From: Fibrobacter sp. UBA4297
Lineage (GTDB): Bacteria > Fibrobacterota > Fibrobacteria > Fibrobacterales > Fibrobacteraceae
Direction: 5' to 3'
Length of the DNA: 64,000 bases
Assembly: GCF_002394865.1 (NCBI RefSeq)
Contig: NZ_DGUZ01000024.1
Span: forward strand, 22,553 to 86,552
Position 1 is the first letter of the stretch; every line of letters begins with the position of its first letter. Positions 47,870 through 56,391 of this stretch are shown here, piece after piece. Made by a program: the position numbers and the translations under genes. The notes beneath the pieces are model-generated. The model worked only from the letters and a program-made list of their open reading frames with translations. It did not search any database and had not been told where the DNA came from.

Positions 47870-49018
47870 ATGAAAAATGTAGTTCTCTTGGGTGCCACCG
47901 GTTCTATCGGAACCTCTAGCGTTGATGTCATTCAACAGCATTCCGATTTGTTTCACCTTTATGCCGTGGCTGCAAATAGCAGCGTGAACAAGGTGGCCGA
48001 ACTCGTTCGCAAGTACAATGTCGAACGTGTTTGCATGTTCAACGAAGTCGCCGCAAAAGAACTCGAAATCGTGCTTGGCCGAAAGGTCCTTGTCGGCATG
48101 GAAGGCCTCTGTGAACTCGCTGCCGACCCGAAGGCAGACATCATCATCAACGCCCTGATGGGTGCTGTGGGCTGCCTCCCGACGATTACGGCAATTGAAC
48201 ATGGCAAGCATGTGGCTCTTGCGAACAAGGAAACGATGGTAATGGCAGGCCCGGTCATTTGGGACAAGCTTGCTGAAAACCCGAAGTCGTTCATCACGCC
48301 GATTGACTCCGAACACAGCGCTATTTTCCAGTGCCTCGAAGGTGGCAAGCGCGAATCCGAAGTGGAATTCCTCGAAATCACGGCATCGGGTGGTCCGTTC
48401 CGTGAATGGCCGATTGAAAAGTTCGAAAACATCACCGTCGCTGATGCCTTGAATCACCCGGTGTGGAGCATGGGCAAGAAGATTACGATTGACTCTGCTT
48501 CCATGATGAACAAGGGCCTCGAAGTGCTCGAAGCTCATTTCTTGTTCCACATCCCGTACGACCAGATTAAGGTCGTTGTTCACCCGCAGTCCATGGTGCA
48601 TTCGCTCGTGCAGTTCCGCGACGGTTCTCTGATGGCGCAGCTTGGCGCTCCCGACATGCGCATCCCTATTCAGGTGGCACTCACGTGGCCTGACCGCCTC
48701 AAGCTCGAAACCAAGCGCCTTGACTTGCCGACGCTTGCAAAGCTCACGTTCTTCGAACCGGACTTCAACAAGTTCCGTTGCCTCGCTCTTGCATTTGAAG
48801 CTGGCCGCCGTGGCGGTATCGTGCCGTCGATGATGAACGCCGCAAACGAAGTCCTCGTGGACCGTTTCCTCAAGGGTAACCTCAAGTTCACCGACATCCC
48901 GAAGTACGTGGAGATGGTGATGGAAAAGGCCCCGAATGTCACCGGTCACCTTTCCTTGGAACAAGTGCTCGAAGCCGACAAGGAAGCTCGCCTCATGACG
49001 GAAGCATTCCTCAAGTAA
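47870..49018 (+). CDS. dxr: 1-deoxy-D-xylulose-5-phosphate reductoisomerase
   Basis: 382 aa NADPH-dependent enzyme making MEP in isoprenoid synthesis. NADPH loop LLGATGSIGTSSVDVI. Catalytic region ALANKETMVMAG, TPIDSEHSAIFQCL, ITASGGPFREW and ASMMNKGLEVLEAHFLF, and the closing NAANEVLVDRFLKG. It belongs to the rpsB...dxr supercluster and supplies precursors for UppS. The Shine-Dalgarno sequence is weak (CGAGG). A terminator-like hairpin follows. Confidence 0.97.
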   Translation: MKNVVLLGATGSIGTSSVDVIQQHSDLFHLYAVAANSSVNKVAELVRKYNVERVCMFNEVAAKELEIVLGRKVLVGMEGLCELAADPKADIIINALMGAVGCLPTITAIEHGKHVALANKETMVMAGPVIWDKLAENPKSFITPIDSEHSAIFQCLEGGKRESEVEFLEITASGGPFREWPIEKFENITVADALNHPVWSMGKKITIDSASMMNKGLEVLEAHFLFHIPYDQIKVVVHPQSMVHSLVQFRDGSLMAQLGAPDMRIPIQVALTWPDRLKLETKRLDLPTLAKLTFFEPDFNKFRCLALAFEAGRRGGIVPSMMNAANEVLVDRFLKGNLKFTDIPKYVEMVMEKAPNVTGHLSLEQVLEADKEARLMTEAFLK

Positions 49019-49065
49019 AAACGTTTTGAAAATTAGCGATGAATCGCTAAATTGCAAATGAAAAA

Positions 49066-49095
49066 GTAAACGACGCTCTTGCGAGCGCCGTTTTT
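49066..49095. terminator. Terminator after dxr
   Basis: Stem aaacg.cgctc/gagcg.cgttt (49068-49093) with TTTTT on the plus strand. A second hairpin TAGCGAT/ATCGCTA (49034-49049) precedes it. Confidence 0.75.
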
Positions 49096-49109
49096 GATGT
49101 AGGGTGAGC

Positions 49110-49553
49110 CTAGTTCTCTCCGTTTCGCATTTCTGTTTGCTCACGGTCCATCGTAAATGTCAGATATTCCTTGAAGTCTCGATTGATTTCTACTCCATCG
49201 AAATCGTCCGCATTTTCTTCTAGAACGAATATGGCGCTCGGATTGTCAATCCAGGCCTCGATGCCGACGTCATCCATGATGATGGACTTGTCTCCAGGGC
49301 CCTTGGCGATAATTTCGACTTTGCCCTTATCGATCCAGCCTCGTCCGCAAGTTCCCTTGACGAAAACGGAGTTGATGTCATTTTTAATAATTGTAAGTTC
49401 ATCGTTAAAACTTGCCGTGCAGATTACTGATCCGCCATTCTTGTCAGAGTAGAGGTCGATGTCTCCACGCTTGGATTTAACGATGTTTGCCGCGAAAGTT
49501 GTGGTGACAGCAAAGGCGAGCGCGACTATCGCCATAAGTTTTGCGTTTTTCAT
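49110..49553 (-). CDS. Small secreted protein, SH3-like
   Basis: 147 aa from ATG 49553 (GGAGG 5 nt before it); the longer frame upstream is rejected. Signal peptide cleaved near TTTFAAN. The mature part (KRGDIDLYSDKNGGSVICTA, VFVKGTCGRGWIDKGKVEII) has the pattern of small bacterial SH3-like domains. A negatively charged C-terminal half follows. Function unknown; convergent with dxr. Confidence 0.7.
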   Translation of the reverse strand: MKNAKLMAIVALAFAVTTTFAANIVKSKRGDIDLYSDKNGGSVICTASFNDELTIIKNDINSVFVKGTCGRGWIDKGKVEIIAKGPGDKSIIMDDVGIEAWIDNPSAIFVLEENADDFDGVEINRDFKEYLTFTMDREQTEMRNGEN

Positions 49554-49665
49554 GATTGCCTCCTTGAGTTTATTGTGAGACGGAAGCCCGCCTGTTTTGT
49601 AAATTACAAAGTAACATTTGCGCAGAGTAGCAGACATATATTCCAAGTTGGAATATGGGAAGGGC

Positions 49666-49694
49666 GATAAGAAAAATCCCCGCAAATGCGGGGA
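49666..49694 (-). terminator. Terminator of the NhaC-type gene
   Basis: Stem tccccgc/gcgggga (49677-49694) with loop aaat. On the minus strand it is followed by TTTTTCTTATC, about 33 bp after the stop. Confidence 0.8.
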
Positions 49695-49726
49695 CTGTTT
49701 GTTAAAAAACTTTGTTTGTAATTGCA

Positions 49727-51070
49727 CTAGTGCTTGTTTTTGCGTGGAGAAATTGCAATGAATATGAGTACGCTGACAAGTAACAGGAATGGATAGAACA
49801 TGTAGGGAATGAGGTCAAACGCGCTGATGTTTGCGCCCGGGATTGCTGTCGAAATGGCTGCAAGCGCTACGAGCATCTGTGCGCCGTAAGGCAAAATTCC
49901 TTGCACCACGCAACTGAAAATATCCAAGAGTGAAGCTGTCTTTTTTGGCGAGATTCTGTATTCATCGCCCATCTGCTTTGCAATCGGACCTGCCATCACG
50001 ATGGCGACTGTGTTGTTTGCTGTAGCAATGTCGAGTGCGCTCACCAAGAGGCCAACGCCCACTTGACCGCTGCGGTGTCCCTTGAATACTTTATGGATAA
50101 AGTCTAACAGAGCCGCAAAACCGCCGTGAATGCGGATGAGCCCGCACAAGGCGCTCACCAAAACCGCCACGAGAATCGTCTCGTACATTCCCGAAATGCC
50201 ATTTCCGATGTTCTGCAAAAGGCCAATCATATTAAGCGTGCCGGAACCCACCATAATGATGGATGCCGCAACAATGCCGATGAGCAACACTGCAAAAACG
50301 TTGATGCCCGTGAGCGCGAGCGCAAGCACGAGAATGTATGGAATAAGTTGTACGAGATTGTAGGAATTTTCTGCAACCGTATTTGCTTTGGTCACAAAAG
50401 AAATTGCCGTGATGATGATAATCGCGAGAAGTGCCGCCGGAGCTGCCACCAGGAAGTTTACGCGGAACTTATCCTTCATCTTGCAGCCCTGCGTAGATGT
50501 AGCTGCAATCGTCGTATCCGAAATAAAACTCAAGTTGTCGCCAAACATCGCGCCGCCAATCACCGTCGCCACGCAAAACGGAACACCAAAGCCTGCCATC
50601 TGTGCAACCTCGACTGCAATCGGAGAGACCACTGCAATTGTGCCAACGGACGTACCCATCGCCGTAGAGACAAACGCCGCGACAACGAACAGCACCACCA
50701 CCGCAAACTGCGCCGGAATGAAATCCAAGAGCAAGTATGCTGCCGCCGAAGCGCTTGAACGCCCGAGAATCCCCGCAAAAATACCCGCGCAAAGGAAAAT
50801 CAGGATCATCAAGAAAATGTTGCGGTCGCCAAGTGCGCCTGCCATCACGTTCATCTTGTGGTCAAAATTCAGCTTGCGGTTCTGTACGCAAGCTACGAAA
50901 ATCGCCACCAAGAATGCCGCGACAATCGGGATGTTGTAAAATCCCATCGGGATCTTGAGAACATATTCAAACGTGATGCCGAGACCCAGATAAAGTACCA
51001 GGAAAACGGCGATAGGCAAAAGGGCAATCGGGTTGCCCTTGATCTTTTCTTGAGAGTTTTCGTTTTGCAT
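49727..51070 (-). CDS. NhaC-family Na+/H+ antiporter-like transporter
   Basis: 447 aa from ATG 51070; the longer frame to 51169 overlaps the next gene and is not supported. It has about 11-12 membrane helices. Characteristic stretches: MGTSVGTIAVVSPIAVEVAQ, IGGAMFGDNLSFISDTTIAA (family signature with acidic residues), TANNTVAIVMAGPIAKQM and GILPYGAQMLVA. These place it in the NhaC/ArsB-like ion-transporter group, which also contains amino-acid (malate/lactate, ornithine) antiporters. The exact ion or solute is open. Single gene with its own terminator. Confidence 0.85.
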   Translation of the reverse strand: MQNENSQEKIKGNPIALLPIAVFLVLYLGLGITFEYVLKIPMGFYNIPIVAAFLVAIFVACVQNRKLNFDHKMNVMAGALGDRNIFLMILIFLCAGIFAGILGRSSASAAAYLLLDFIPAQFAVVVLFVVAAFVSTAMGTSVGTIAVVSPIAVEVAQMAGFGVPFCVATVIGGAMFGDNLSFISDTTIAATSTQGCKMKDKFRVNFLVAAPAALLAIIIITAISFVTKANTVAENSYNLVQLIPYILVLALALTGINVFAVLLIGIVAASIIMVGSGTLNMIGLLQNIGNGISGMYETILVAVLVSALCGLIRIHGGFAALLDFIHKVFKGHRSGQVGVGLLVSALDIATANNTVAIVMAGPIAKQMGDEYRISPKKTASLLDIFSCVVQGILPYGAQMLVALAAISTAIPGANISAFDLIPYMFYPFLLLVSVLIFIAISPRKNKH

Positions 51071-51089
51071 GACGTGAAAGATAGAAAAG

Positions 51090-52457
51090 TTACTTCCTAT
51101 AAACCTCCCAATGACCACCACGATCTCCACCGATGCGGGCGATGCGTCCGGACGATTTAAGTTTTTCAATATGTTTTTGAACTGCCGATGGAGCCATACC
51201 GACTGATTTCGACAATTCTCTTCTTGTTATATGAGGATTGCGTGCAATTTGTTCCAAAATAAATTCCGTAGAATCTAATTCCGAACTTTCATTCTGACCA
51301 CTTTTCTGACCACCATTCTGACTACTTTTCTGACCACCCATTCCATTTGCAATCTCTGCATCGAATGAATAGTTTTCGTTCAGTGGCTGGATAATGCGGA
51401 ATACATCATCTTCGATAAACTCGGGATCAACACCAGAATAAAGACGCCCGTACTTGAACATCTTGCGCGCACCAGACCCGAGCTTTTCCGAATAACCAAT
51501 ATTACGAAAAAAGTTTGCGATTAGTGGATTCTTTGGAAACGGTTCAAGGTTCCTGAGCGTAATCGGCCCGTTGAACCGAGCCCTGTTCGCATTTTCCACA
51601 TACATCCTGTCCTGTTCTATCACAAATTTTGCTTGGTATGCGCTCGAATATTCACGGTGCATCAGCGTATTCACCAACATTTCTCTAGCCACAATGTTTC
51701 GCAGCGACTTGCGTTCAGCGCCTTCCACATAGAACTTATCGGGCAAATGCAGCGTTGCGAACTTAAACAGTTGCTCAAAACTTTCAACAAGGTTTGTCAC
51801 CACAGTCAAACGGTCATCATACCTATCGACGTTCACCTTGCGGACAAGCGCATCCGTTTGGTAAGCCGGGCTGACATCGCGAATGACTTCATCACGACCA
51901 AGAAGCATCACCGCGGCGAGATTAAATCCATTTTTGCCGGTCGCATGGTCCTCGGCGTAAAGGCCCGCGCTTTTCAGCAAATCCATATTCGAAAGTTTTT
52001 CCCACAAGTGGCTACCGCCGCCATTGTTCTTTGCTAGAATCCGCACCATCGGCAGCAAGTCCAAGCGCAAGTCCTTCAACTTCACATACGGATACATCCT
52101 GCGTTCCGTGTAGATTTCTTGCTTGCGAATATACATCTGCGCGATTTTTGCCGTCGCACTTACCTTTACGTCCGCCTCGTCCATGCGGTCGTAAATCCGT
52201 TTCTTGAACGAATGTACTTCACCGCTCGACGGTACGTGTATATGAATCAAGGTTTTCTTGCGGTACTTGAAAATTTCCGGTTCAAGGTAAAGCGTGGGGC
52301 TGAACAAGTCTGGATTGCCAATGGCGCTAATAAAATTCTTCACCATGGATGGCGCGGCATTTTCAGGAATGCCGACAACAGTACCGCCAGCCCGTTTGAA
52401 TTCTATGGCCGCAGTTTCCCCTATCTTCAAAGCGTTCTCGAATTTTACAAGATCCAT
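51090..52457 (-). CDS. AlbA-type ATP-binding protein with shortened AlbA_2 domain
   Basis: 455 aa of the COG2865 type. N-terminally IGETAAIEFKRA runs straight into GGTVVGIPENAAPSMVKNF. In related proteins about 40 residues (the hydrophobic LNRxGGxxxLGVxDDG part) separate these, so the AlbA_2 domain carries an in-frame internal deletion. The rest is normal: HVPSSGEVHSFKKRIYDR, AREMLVNTLMHREYSSAY (ATPase motif), and LGSGARKMFKYG. There is a linker with QNGGQKSGQN repeats and a C-terminal wHTH (ITRRELSKSVGMAPSAVQKH). The start overlaps the DUF1016 stop (TAATG), so both are one operon. Confidence 0.83.
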   Translation of the reverse strand: MDLVKFENALKIGETAAIEFKRAGGTVVGIPENAAPSMVKNFISAIGNPDLFSPTLYLEPEIFKYRKKTLIHIHVPSSGEVHSFKKRIYDRMDEADVKVSATAKIAQMYIRKQEIYTERRMYPYVKLKDLRLDLLPMVRILAKNNGGGSHLWEKLSNMDLLKSAGLYAEDHATGKNGFNLAAVMLLGRDEVIRDVSPAYQTDALVRKVNVDRYDDRLTVVTNLVESFEQLFKFATLHLPDKFYVEGAERKSLRNIVAREMLVNTLMHREYSSAYQAKFVIEQDRMYVENANRARFNGPITLRNLEPFPKNPLIANFFRNIGYSEKLGSGARKMFKYGRLYSGVDPEFIEDDVFRIIQPLNENYSFDAEIANGMGGQKSSQNGGQKSGQNESSELDSTEFILEQIARNPHITRRELSKSVGMAPSAVQKHIEKLKSSGRIARIGGDRGGHWEVYRK

Positions 52458-53533
52458 TACGTGACCTCCCTACCATCTTGCGTTTCGAATTCATTTACCC
52501 ATTCTTTGACCTTCGCCTGCAAAAGTTTCTTGTCCGGTAGATACAACTCATAAGCGGATGCGTAAATATTTGCATTTTCGGGCAATGTCAACTTCACAAG
52601 GGTATCCTTCTTCTCTTTGCAAAGTAAAATGCCGATAGTCGGCTTTTCGAAATCCTGCTTTACATAACGATCATAGTAGTTTACGTACATCTGCATCTGA
52701 CCGAGATCTTGATGAGTCAACTTGTCGACCTTCAAATCAACGAGCACATAGCACTGAAGCAGACGATTGTACAAAACCAAGTCTACATAGTAGTCATCCT
52801 CATCAAAAGAGAATCGTTTTTGTCGTGCTTCGAACAGGAATCCTTTCCCCAGTTCAAGCAGGAATTCTTGTAACTTGTTAATGATTGCGGATTCTAAGTT
52901 CGATTCCGAATACGATGCATCCGGTTTCAAACCAACAAATTCAAGCGTCACCGGGTTCTTGATGATATCCTCCGGCTTCTCCACCACGTTGCCTACCCGC
53001 GACAATCGGGCAACCTGTTCCTTGTCCCGGCTCAACGCAAGGCGTTCATACAGACTTGAACCATACTGCCGCTGCAACTCGCGAACAGACCAATTCCCAG
53101 AAGTAGCCTCTATCTCGTAAAAACGGCGTTCATCATCATTCTTGATGCGCATGAGCACCAGGTAATGCGACCAAGAAAGTGTGAATTCGGGTAAAACTTC
53201 AGATTGGGGCAACACTGTTGCCCCAATTTGCTGGGGACGATAAATACGGTAAAAGAAGCGACATCGCTTGAGCGTATCAACGGTCCAACCATTTTCATAG
53301 GTTGATATTAATCGTTCAGATAATTTCGAAAGAATTTGCTTGCCATATTCCGCTCTATATTTACCTTTTTGCTCATCTTCTACGATTAATTGTCCGATTT
53401 TGTATTTTGTGTAGACTTCAGCAACATTCATTGCTGTAGCCACACGAGCGCGGGCTTGCTCAATTAAACTTGAAACCTTATTGAACAACGATTCCACCGC
53501 TTTTGCAGGGACATTCTCTTTGTTTTTAGCCAT
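52457..53533 (-). CDS. DUF1016/YhcG-type PDDEXK nuclease-domain protein, copy A
   Basis: 358 aa from ATG 53533 (GGAGG 5 nt before). The N-terminal DUF1016_N helical domain binds DNA or partner proteins (YTKYKIGQLIVEDEQKGKYR, FTLSWSHYLVLMRI). The C-terminal PD-(D/E)XK nuclease fold has YYVDLVLYNRLLQCYVLVDL with the following K and THQDLGQMQMYVNYYDR. Such proteins occur in defence islands, often near restriction systems. It is coupled with the shortened AlbA-type gene downstream. A second member (copy B) with a nearly identical promoter region lies 2.7 kb upstream. Confidence 0.85.
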   Translation of the reverse strand: MAKNKENVPAKAVESLFNKVSSLIEQARARVATAMNVAEVYTKYKIGQLIVEDEQKGKYRAEYGKQILSKLSERLISTYENGWTVDTLKRCRFFYRIYRPQQIGATVLPQSEVLPEFTLSWSHYLVLMRIKNDDERRFYEIEATSGNWSVRELQRQYGSSLYERLALSRDKEQVARLSRVGNVVEKPEDIIKNPVTLEFVGLKPDASYSESNLESAIINKLQEFLLELGKGFLFEARQKRFSFDEDDYYVDLVLYNRLLQCYVLVDLKVDKLTHQDLGQMQMYVNYYDRYVKQDFEKPTIGILLCKEKKDTLVKLTLPENANIYASAYELYLPDKKLLQAKVKEWVNEFETQDGREVT

Positions 53534-53539
53534 ATTAGC

Positions 53540-53700
53540 CTCCATGTGGTCACAATTTGTGACCGGTTACTGTTAGAGGCGTTCCCTTATTCCAAAATCA
53601 CGGAATAAAAAAGACGCGATTCTCCATTTGACAGAAAATCACGTGCTGCATTAATGTACCTAATGTTGAAAAGTCTGGCTAGGGGAGCAAGAAAATTTTA
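53540..53700 (-). promoter_or_regulatory. Duplicated promoter region A with perfect palindrome
   Basis: It contains GGTCACAATTTGTGACC (53548-53564; 8-bp arms, 1-nt centre) just before the ribosome-binding site of copy A. Beyond it lie about 140 bp that recur at 56213-56372 (shared segments include AAAAAAGACGCGATTCTCC and CACGTGCTGCATTAATGTAC). The palindrome is a strong operator candidate. Confidence 0.75.
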
Positions 53701-53752
53701 CAAGAGCAATGTGCCTACTTCCCATTCTGGATTGTGGCTATTTCGGCATTTA

Positions 53753-54106
53753 TTAATCTTCTCGCTTTTTTAACTTCAATTTGTTTATCACCTTTGATAC
53801 CTCTAGCACAACATCTGTATACTTAGTTTTTTTAGTGTCAAAGCAAAGTGTTTTATCATAGTCAATAAATTTGATACAGGTCCCAGTACTCCAGTAATAA
53901 CTTACGTTCTCGTATGTATTGCTAATTTCTTTGAAAAATTCTACAACCTTTTGCGCATTATTTTTTTCTTTTTGTAATGGCGTAAATATTCGCTCCAATT
54001 TATCGTACAATTTTTGTTCTTCTTCATTGAAACCGCTTTCCCCATCAGCGTACATTCCCCAGTTGTACATCATTTCAACTTCTTTTTCTGTAAATGTATA
54101 GTTCAT
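53753..54106 (-). CDS. Hypothetical protein
   Basis: 117 aa from ATG 54106 (GAGGTAAAA before it); the longer frame overlaps the ORF6N gene and is rejected. An acidic helical N-terminal half (MNYTFTEKEVEMMYNWGMY, GFNEEEQKLYDKLERI) is followed by strands and a Lys-rich tail. No family recognised. It starts 20 bp after the ORF6N gene stop, so it is probably co-transcribed with it. Confidence 0.6.
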   Translation of the reverse strand: MNYTFTEKEVEMMYNWGMYADGESGFNEEEQKLYDKLERIFTPLQKEKNNAQKVVEFFKEISNTYENVSYYWSTGTCIKFIDYDKTLCFDTKKTKYTDVVLEVSKVINKLKLKKRED

Positions 54107-54125
54107 TTTTACCTCGCTTTTGTAA

Positions 54126-55169
54126 TTAAGTTTCCTGCTTGGCGTACAGTTCTTCAAACATGCTACGGTACGCATCAATGTCATCTAGCTTTACAATAGT
54201 CGTAATCTTGTTGCCGGCATCCTTACTAGAAGCTCCGCAATGGTACAGTTTTTCGCTTTTGGTCTTAAAGTCTATTAGAATGTAGCGGTCGTGGAACTTG
54301 TGCGCTGCAGGAACTTTGTCAATTAAAACGCCAGGCATTGCCTCACGGAAATCGTTGAGCATATCGTCTGTTATGTGGGTGTATTGGTCACTCGCAATCA
54401 AGATGGAAACGCCTTTGTGCGCATTTCTGAGCAAATTCAACGTCTTGATGTCAACATAGTTATCGACAATCAACAGCGTTTTCTTCGCCATGCCATAAAT
54501 CTGTGCGTAGGCGACATCGGCTTCCAACTTCTGTCCATTCAGAATCAAGAAGTGCTTGTAAGTCGATGGATCGACGAAATTTTCCATGACCATCTGGAGG
54601 TCCATATTGATTTTTCCCAAATCACTCCGAATGTCGCGAACTTCGTCGGAAAGTTCCTTTACTTCGGCAGAAACCACCGCAATTTCATGTGTATTTTGAG
54701 CAGTCTGCGCTGCAATCTGGGCGATTCCCGCAGTTCCGGGCAGTTGCTGATTTTCTGCAACGATATAGTCTTTCATCTGCTTAAAAAGACGAATGAGAGC
54801 CATACTCTGTTGTATCGCTAAATCGCCTTTCAACACGGTCATGAGCATGTAAATACCTTGTTCCGTAAAAACAAAGGGATAGGAGCGGTTCATTGTGCTG
54901 ATATTTGCGGTGCAATTTTTGCATCGCAATTCTTCAACTTCCCTTTTGGACAATTGGAACCGGAAATCCTCCGCAAAACGCTCAATATTATTCTTGACTT
55001 GCCGGTTAAAAGCTCCGGTACTATACCCATAAATTTCGGCTAAATCGGCATCAAGCATGACCTTGATCCCTCGGATGGTATAAATACGCGATTTGAGCAA
55101 GTTCTCGTCTATCAGGGACATTTCTGATTTGACTGGCGCAACAGTCACATTTTTTGTGTTCTTGGTCAT
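54126..55169 (-). CDS. ORF6N-domain DNA-binding protein
   Basis: 347 aa. ORF6N domain at residues about 20-105 (RIYTIRGIKVMLDADLAEIY, RFQLSKREVEELRC, YPFVFTEQGIYMLMTVLKGD), a phage/mobile-element DNA-binding module. The middle is coiled (residues 150-190). The C-terminal part has LLIVDNYVDIKTLNLL and YTHITDDML, then KFHDRYILIDF and YHCGASSKDAGNKI, resembling a phospholipase-D-like HxK or HD module. GGAGGCTAA before the ATG is the same leader as before both DUF1016 genes. It lies between the two DUF1016 genes and may be their partner. Confidence 0.82.
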   Translation of the reverse strand: MTKNTKNVTVAPVKSEMSLIDENLLKSRIYTIRGIKVMLDADLAEIYGYSTGAFNRQVKNNIERFAEDFRFQLSKREVEELRCKNCTANISTMNRSYPFVFTEQGIYMLMTVLKGDLAIQQSMALIRLFKQMKDYIVAENQQLPGTAGIAQIAAQTAQNTHEIAVVSAEVKELSDEVRDIRSDLGKINMDLQMVMENFVDPSTYKHFLILNGQKLEADVAYAQIYGMAKKTLLIVDNYVDIKTLNLLRNAHKGVSILIASDQYTHITDDMLNDFREAMPGVLIDKVPAAHKFHDRYILIDFKTKSEKLYHCGASSKDAGNKITTIVKLDDIDAYRSMFEELYAKQET

Positions 55170-55189
55170 TTAGCCTCCATGTGGCTTGA

Positions 55190-56206
55190 TTAGTCTTGTT
55201 TTTTGGCGAGTTTCTTAGCCTCGTTGATTTCGCTGACTAACTGCTCTGTGGTGGGCAAATACAATTTGTAATCACTGGCGAGGATTGTCTTGTTGTTTTC
55301 GGGCAAAGTCATTTTTACCGCAGAATCATTCTTGCCTGCACACAGAAGAATTCCGATAGTCGGATTTTCATCGGGAAGCTTTTCTATGCGGTCGTGGTAA
55401 TTCACGTACATTTGGAGCTGGCCGAGATCTTGATGCGTGATTTTGCTCGTCTTGATTTCAATAACCACAAAACAGCGAAGCAACCTGTTGTAAAGAACGA
55501 GGTCAACGAAAAATTCGTCGTCTTCAAGCATGATCCGTTTCTGCCTTGCTACAAAAGAAAAGCCCTTGCCTAGTTCAAGCAAAAATTCAGTGATGTGCGA
55601 AATAATCGCCCCCTCTAAATCGCTTTCATAAAAGGTTGGGTTCTTTTCCAGCCCAAGAAATTCTAGGACCATCGGATCCTTGATGACCTCTTGCGGTGTT
55701 TCTGGAATGCGTTCCTTGCGAGCGACCGCCAGCACGGATTCCTTGTCGTTACTGAGCAAAAGGCGTTCATACAATTGACTGTTGATTTGGCGTTCTAGTT
55801 CGCGACCGTTCCAAGAATTGTTTACAGCCTCAAGTTCGTAATATTCGCGTTTGTCGGGGTCGGAAATCGCAATAAGCATCTTGTATTGAGACCAGTTCAA
55901 TTGCGTCCGCAGTGCGGACGCAATTGGATACAATAGGAAAAATTGACGTGCGCGTTCAATCTGGCGAATGCCAAAACCACTCCCGTATTCAGCTTCTAGC
56001 CTTTCCGCAAGCGATTTTACGATATACGCCCCGTAATCGGCTCGTTTCTTGCCGTGTTGCTCTTCTTCGAAAATCCGCTTGCCAAGATTCCAGTACATCT
56101 GAACACGACAGAAATTAACGCTCCGAACAGCGTTTTTCTGCGCAGTCTCGATGATTTGCCTAGCATCTTGAACCAGCTTAGCCGAGATAACTTCTTTAGA
56201 CTTCAT
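55190..56206 (-). CDS. DUF1016/YhcG-type PDDEXK nuclease-domain protein, copy B
   Basis: 338 aa. Same two-domain layout as copy A: helical DUF1016_N (NWSQYKMLIAISDPDKREYY), then the PDDEXK region DEFFVDLVLYNRLLRCFVVI with EIKTSKITHQDLGQLQMYVN. The Asp...Glu-x-Lys triad is complete here, whereas copy A has Asp-x-Lys. It is followed 20 bp later by the ORF6N gene. The duplicated promoter region makes it likely that both copies respond to the same regulator. Confidence 0.86.
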   Translation of the reverse strand: MKSKEVISAKLVQDARQIIETAQKNAVRSVNFCRVQMYWNLGKRIFEEEQHGKKRADYGAYIVKSLAERLEAEYGSGFGIRQIERARQFFLLYPIASALRTQLNWSQYKMLIAISDPDKREYYELEAVNNSWNGRELERQINSQLYERLLLSNDKESVLAVARKERIPETPQEVIKDPMVLEFLGLEKNPTFYESDLEGAIISHITEFLLELGKGFSFVARQKRIMLEDDEFFVDLVLYNRLLRCFVVIEIKTSKITHQDLGQLQMYVNYHDRIEKLPDENPTIGILLCAGKNDSAVKMTLPENNKTILASDYKLYLPTTEQLVSEINEAKKLAKKQD

Positions 56207-56212
56207 TTTGCC

Positions 56213-56372
56213 TCCATGTGGTCACAATTTGTGACCGGTTGATGTTAGAGGCGTCCCCTAATTCTGAAATTGCAGAATAAAAAAAGACGCGATTCTCCAT
56301 TTGACAGAGAATCACGTGCTGCATTAATGTACCTAATATCGAAAATGTTGGCTAGGGGCGTAAGAAAATTTT
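56213..56372 (-). promoter_or_regulatory. Duplicated promoter region B with perfect palindrome
   Basis: GGTCACAATTTGTGACC at 56220-56236 and about 140 bp of flanking DNA nearly identical to region A at 53540-53700. It precedes DUF1016 copy B. Confidence 0.75.
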
Positions 56373-56391
56373 ACATAACGGAATTAGTGTA

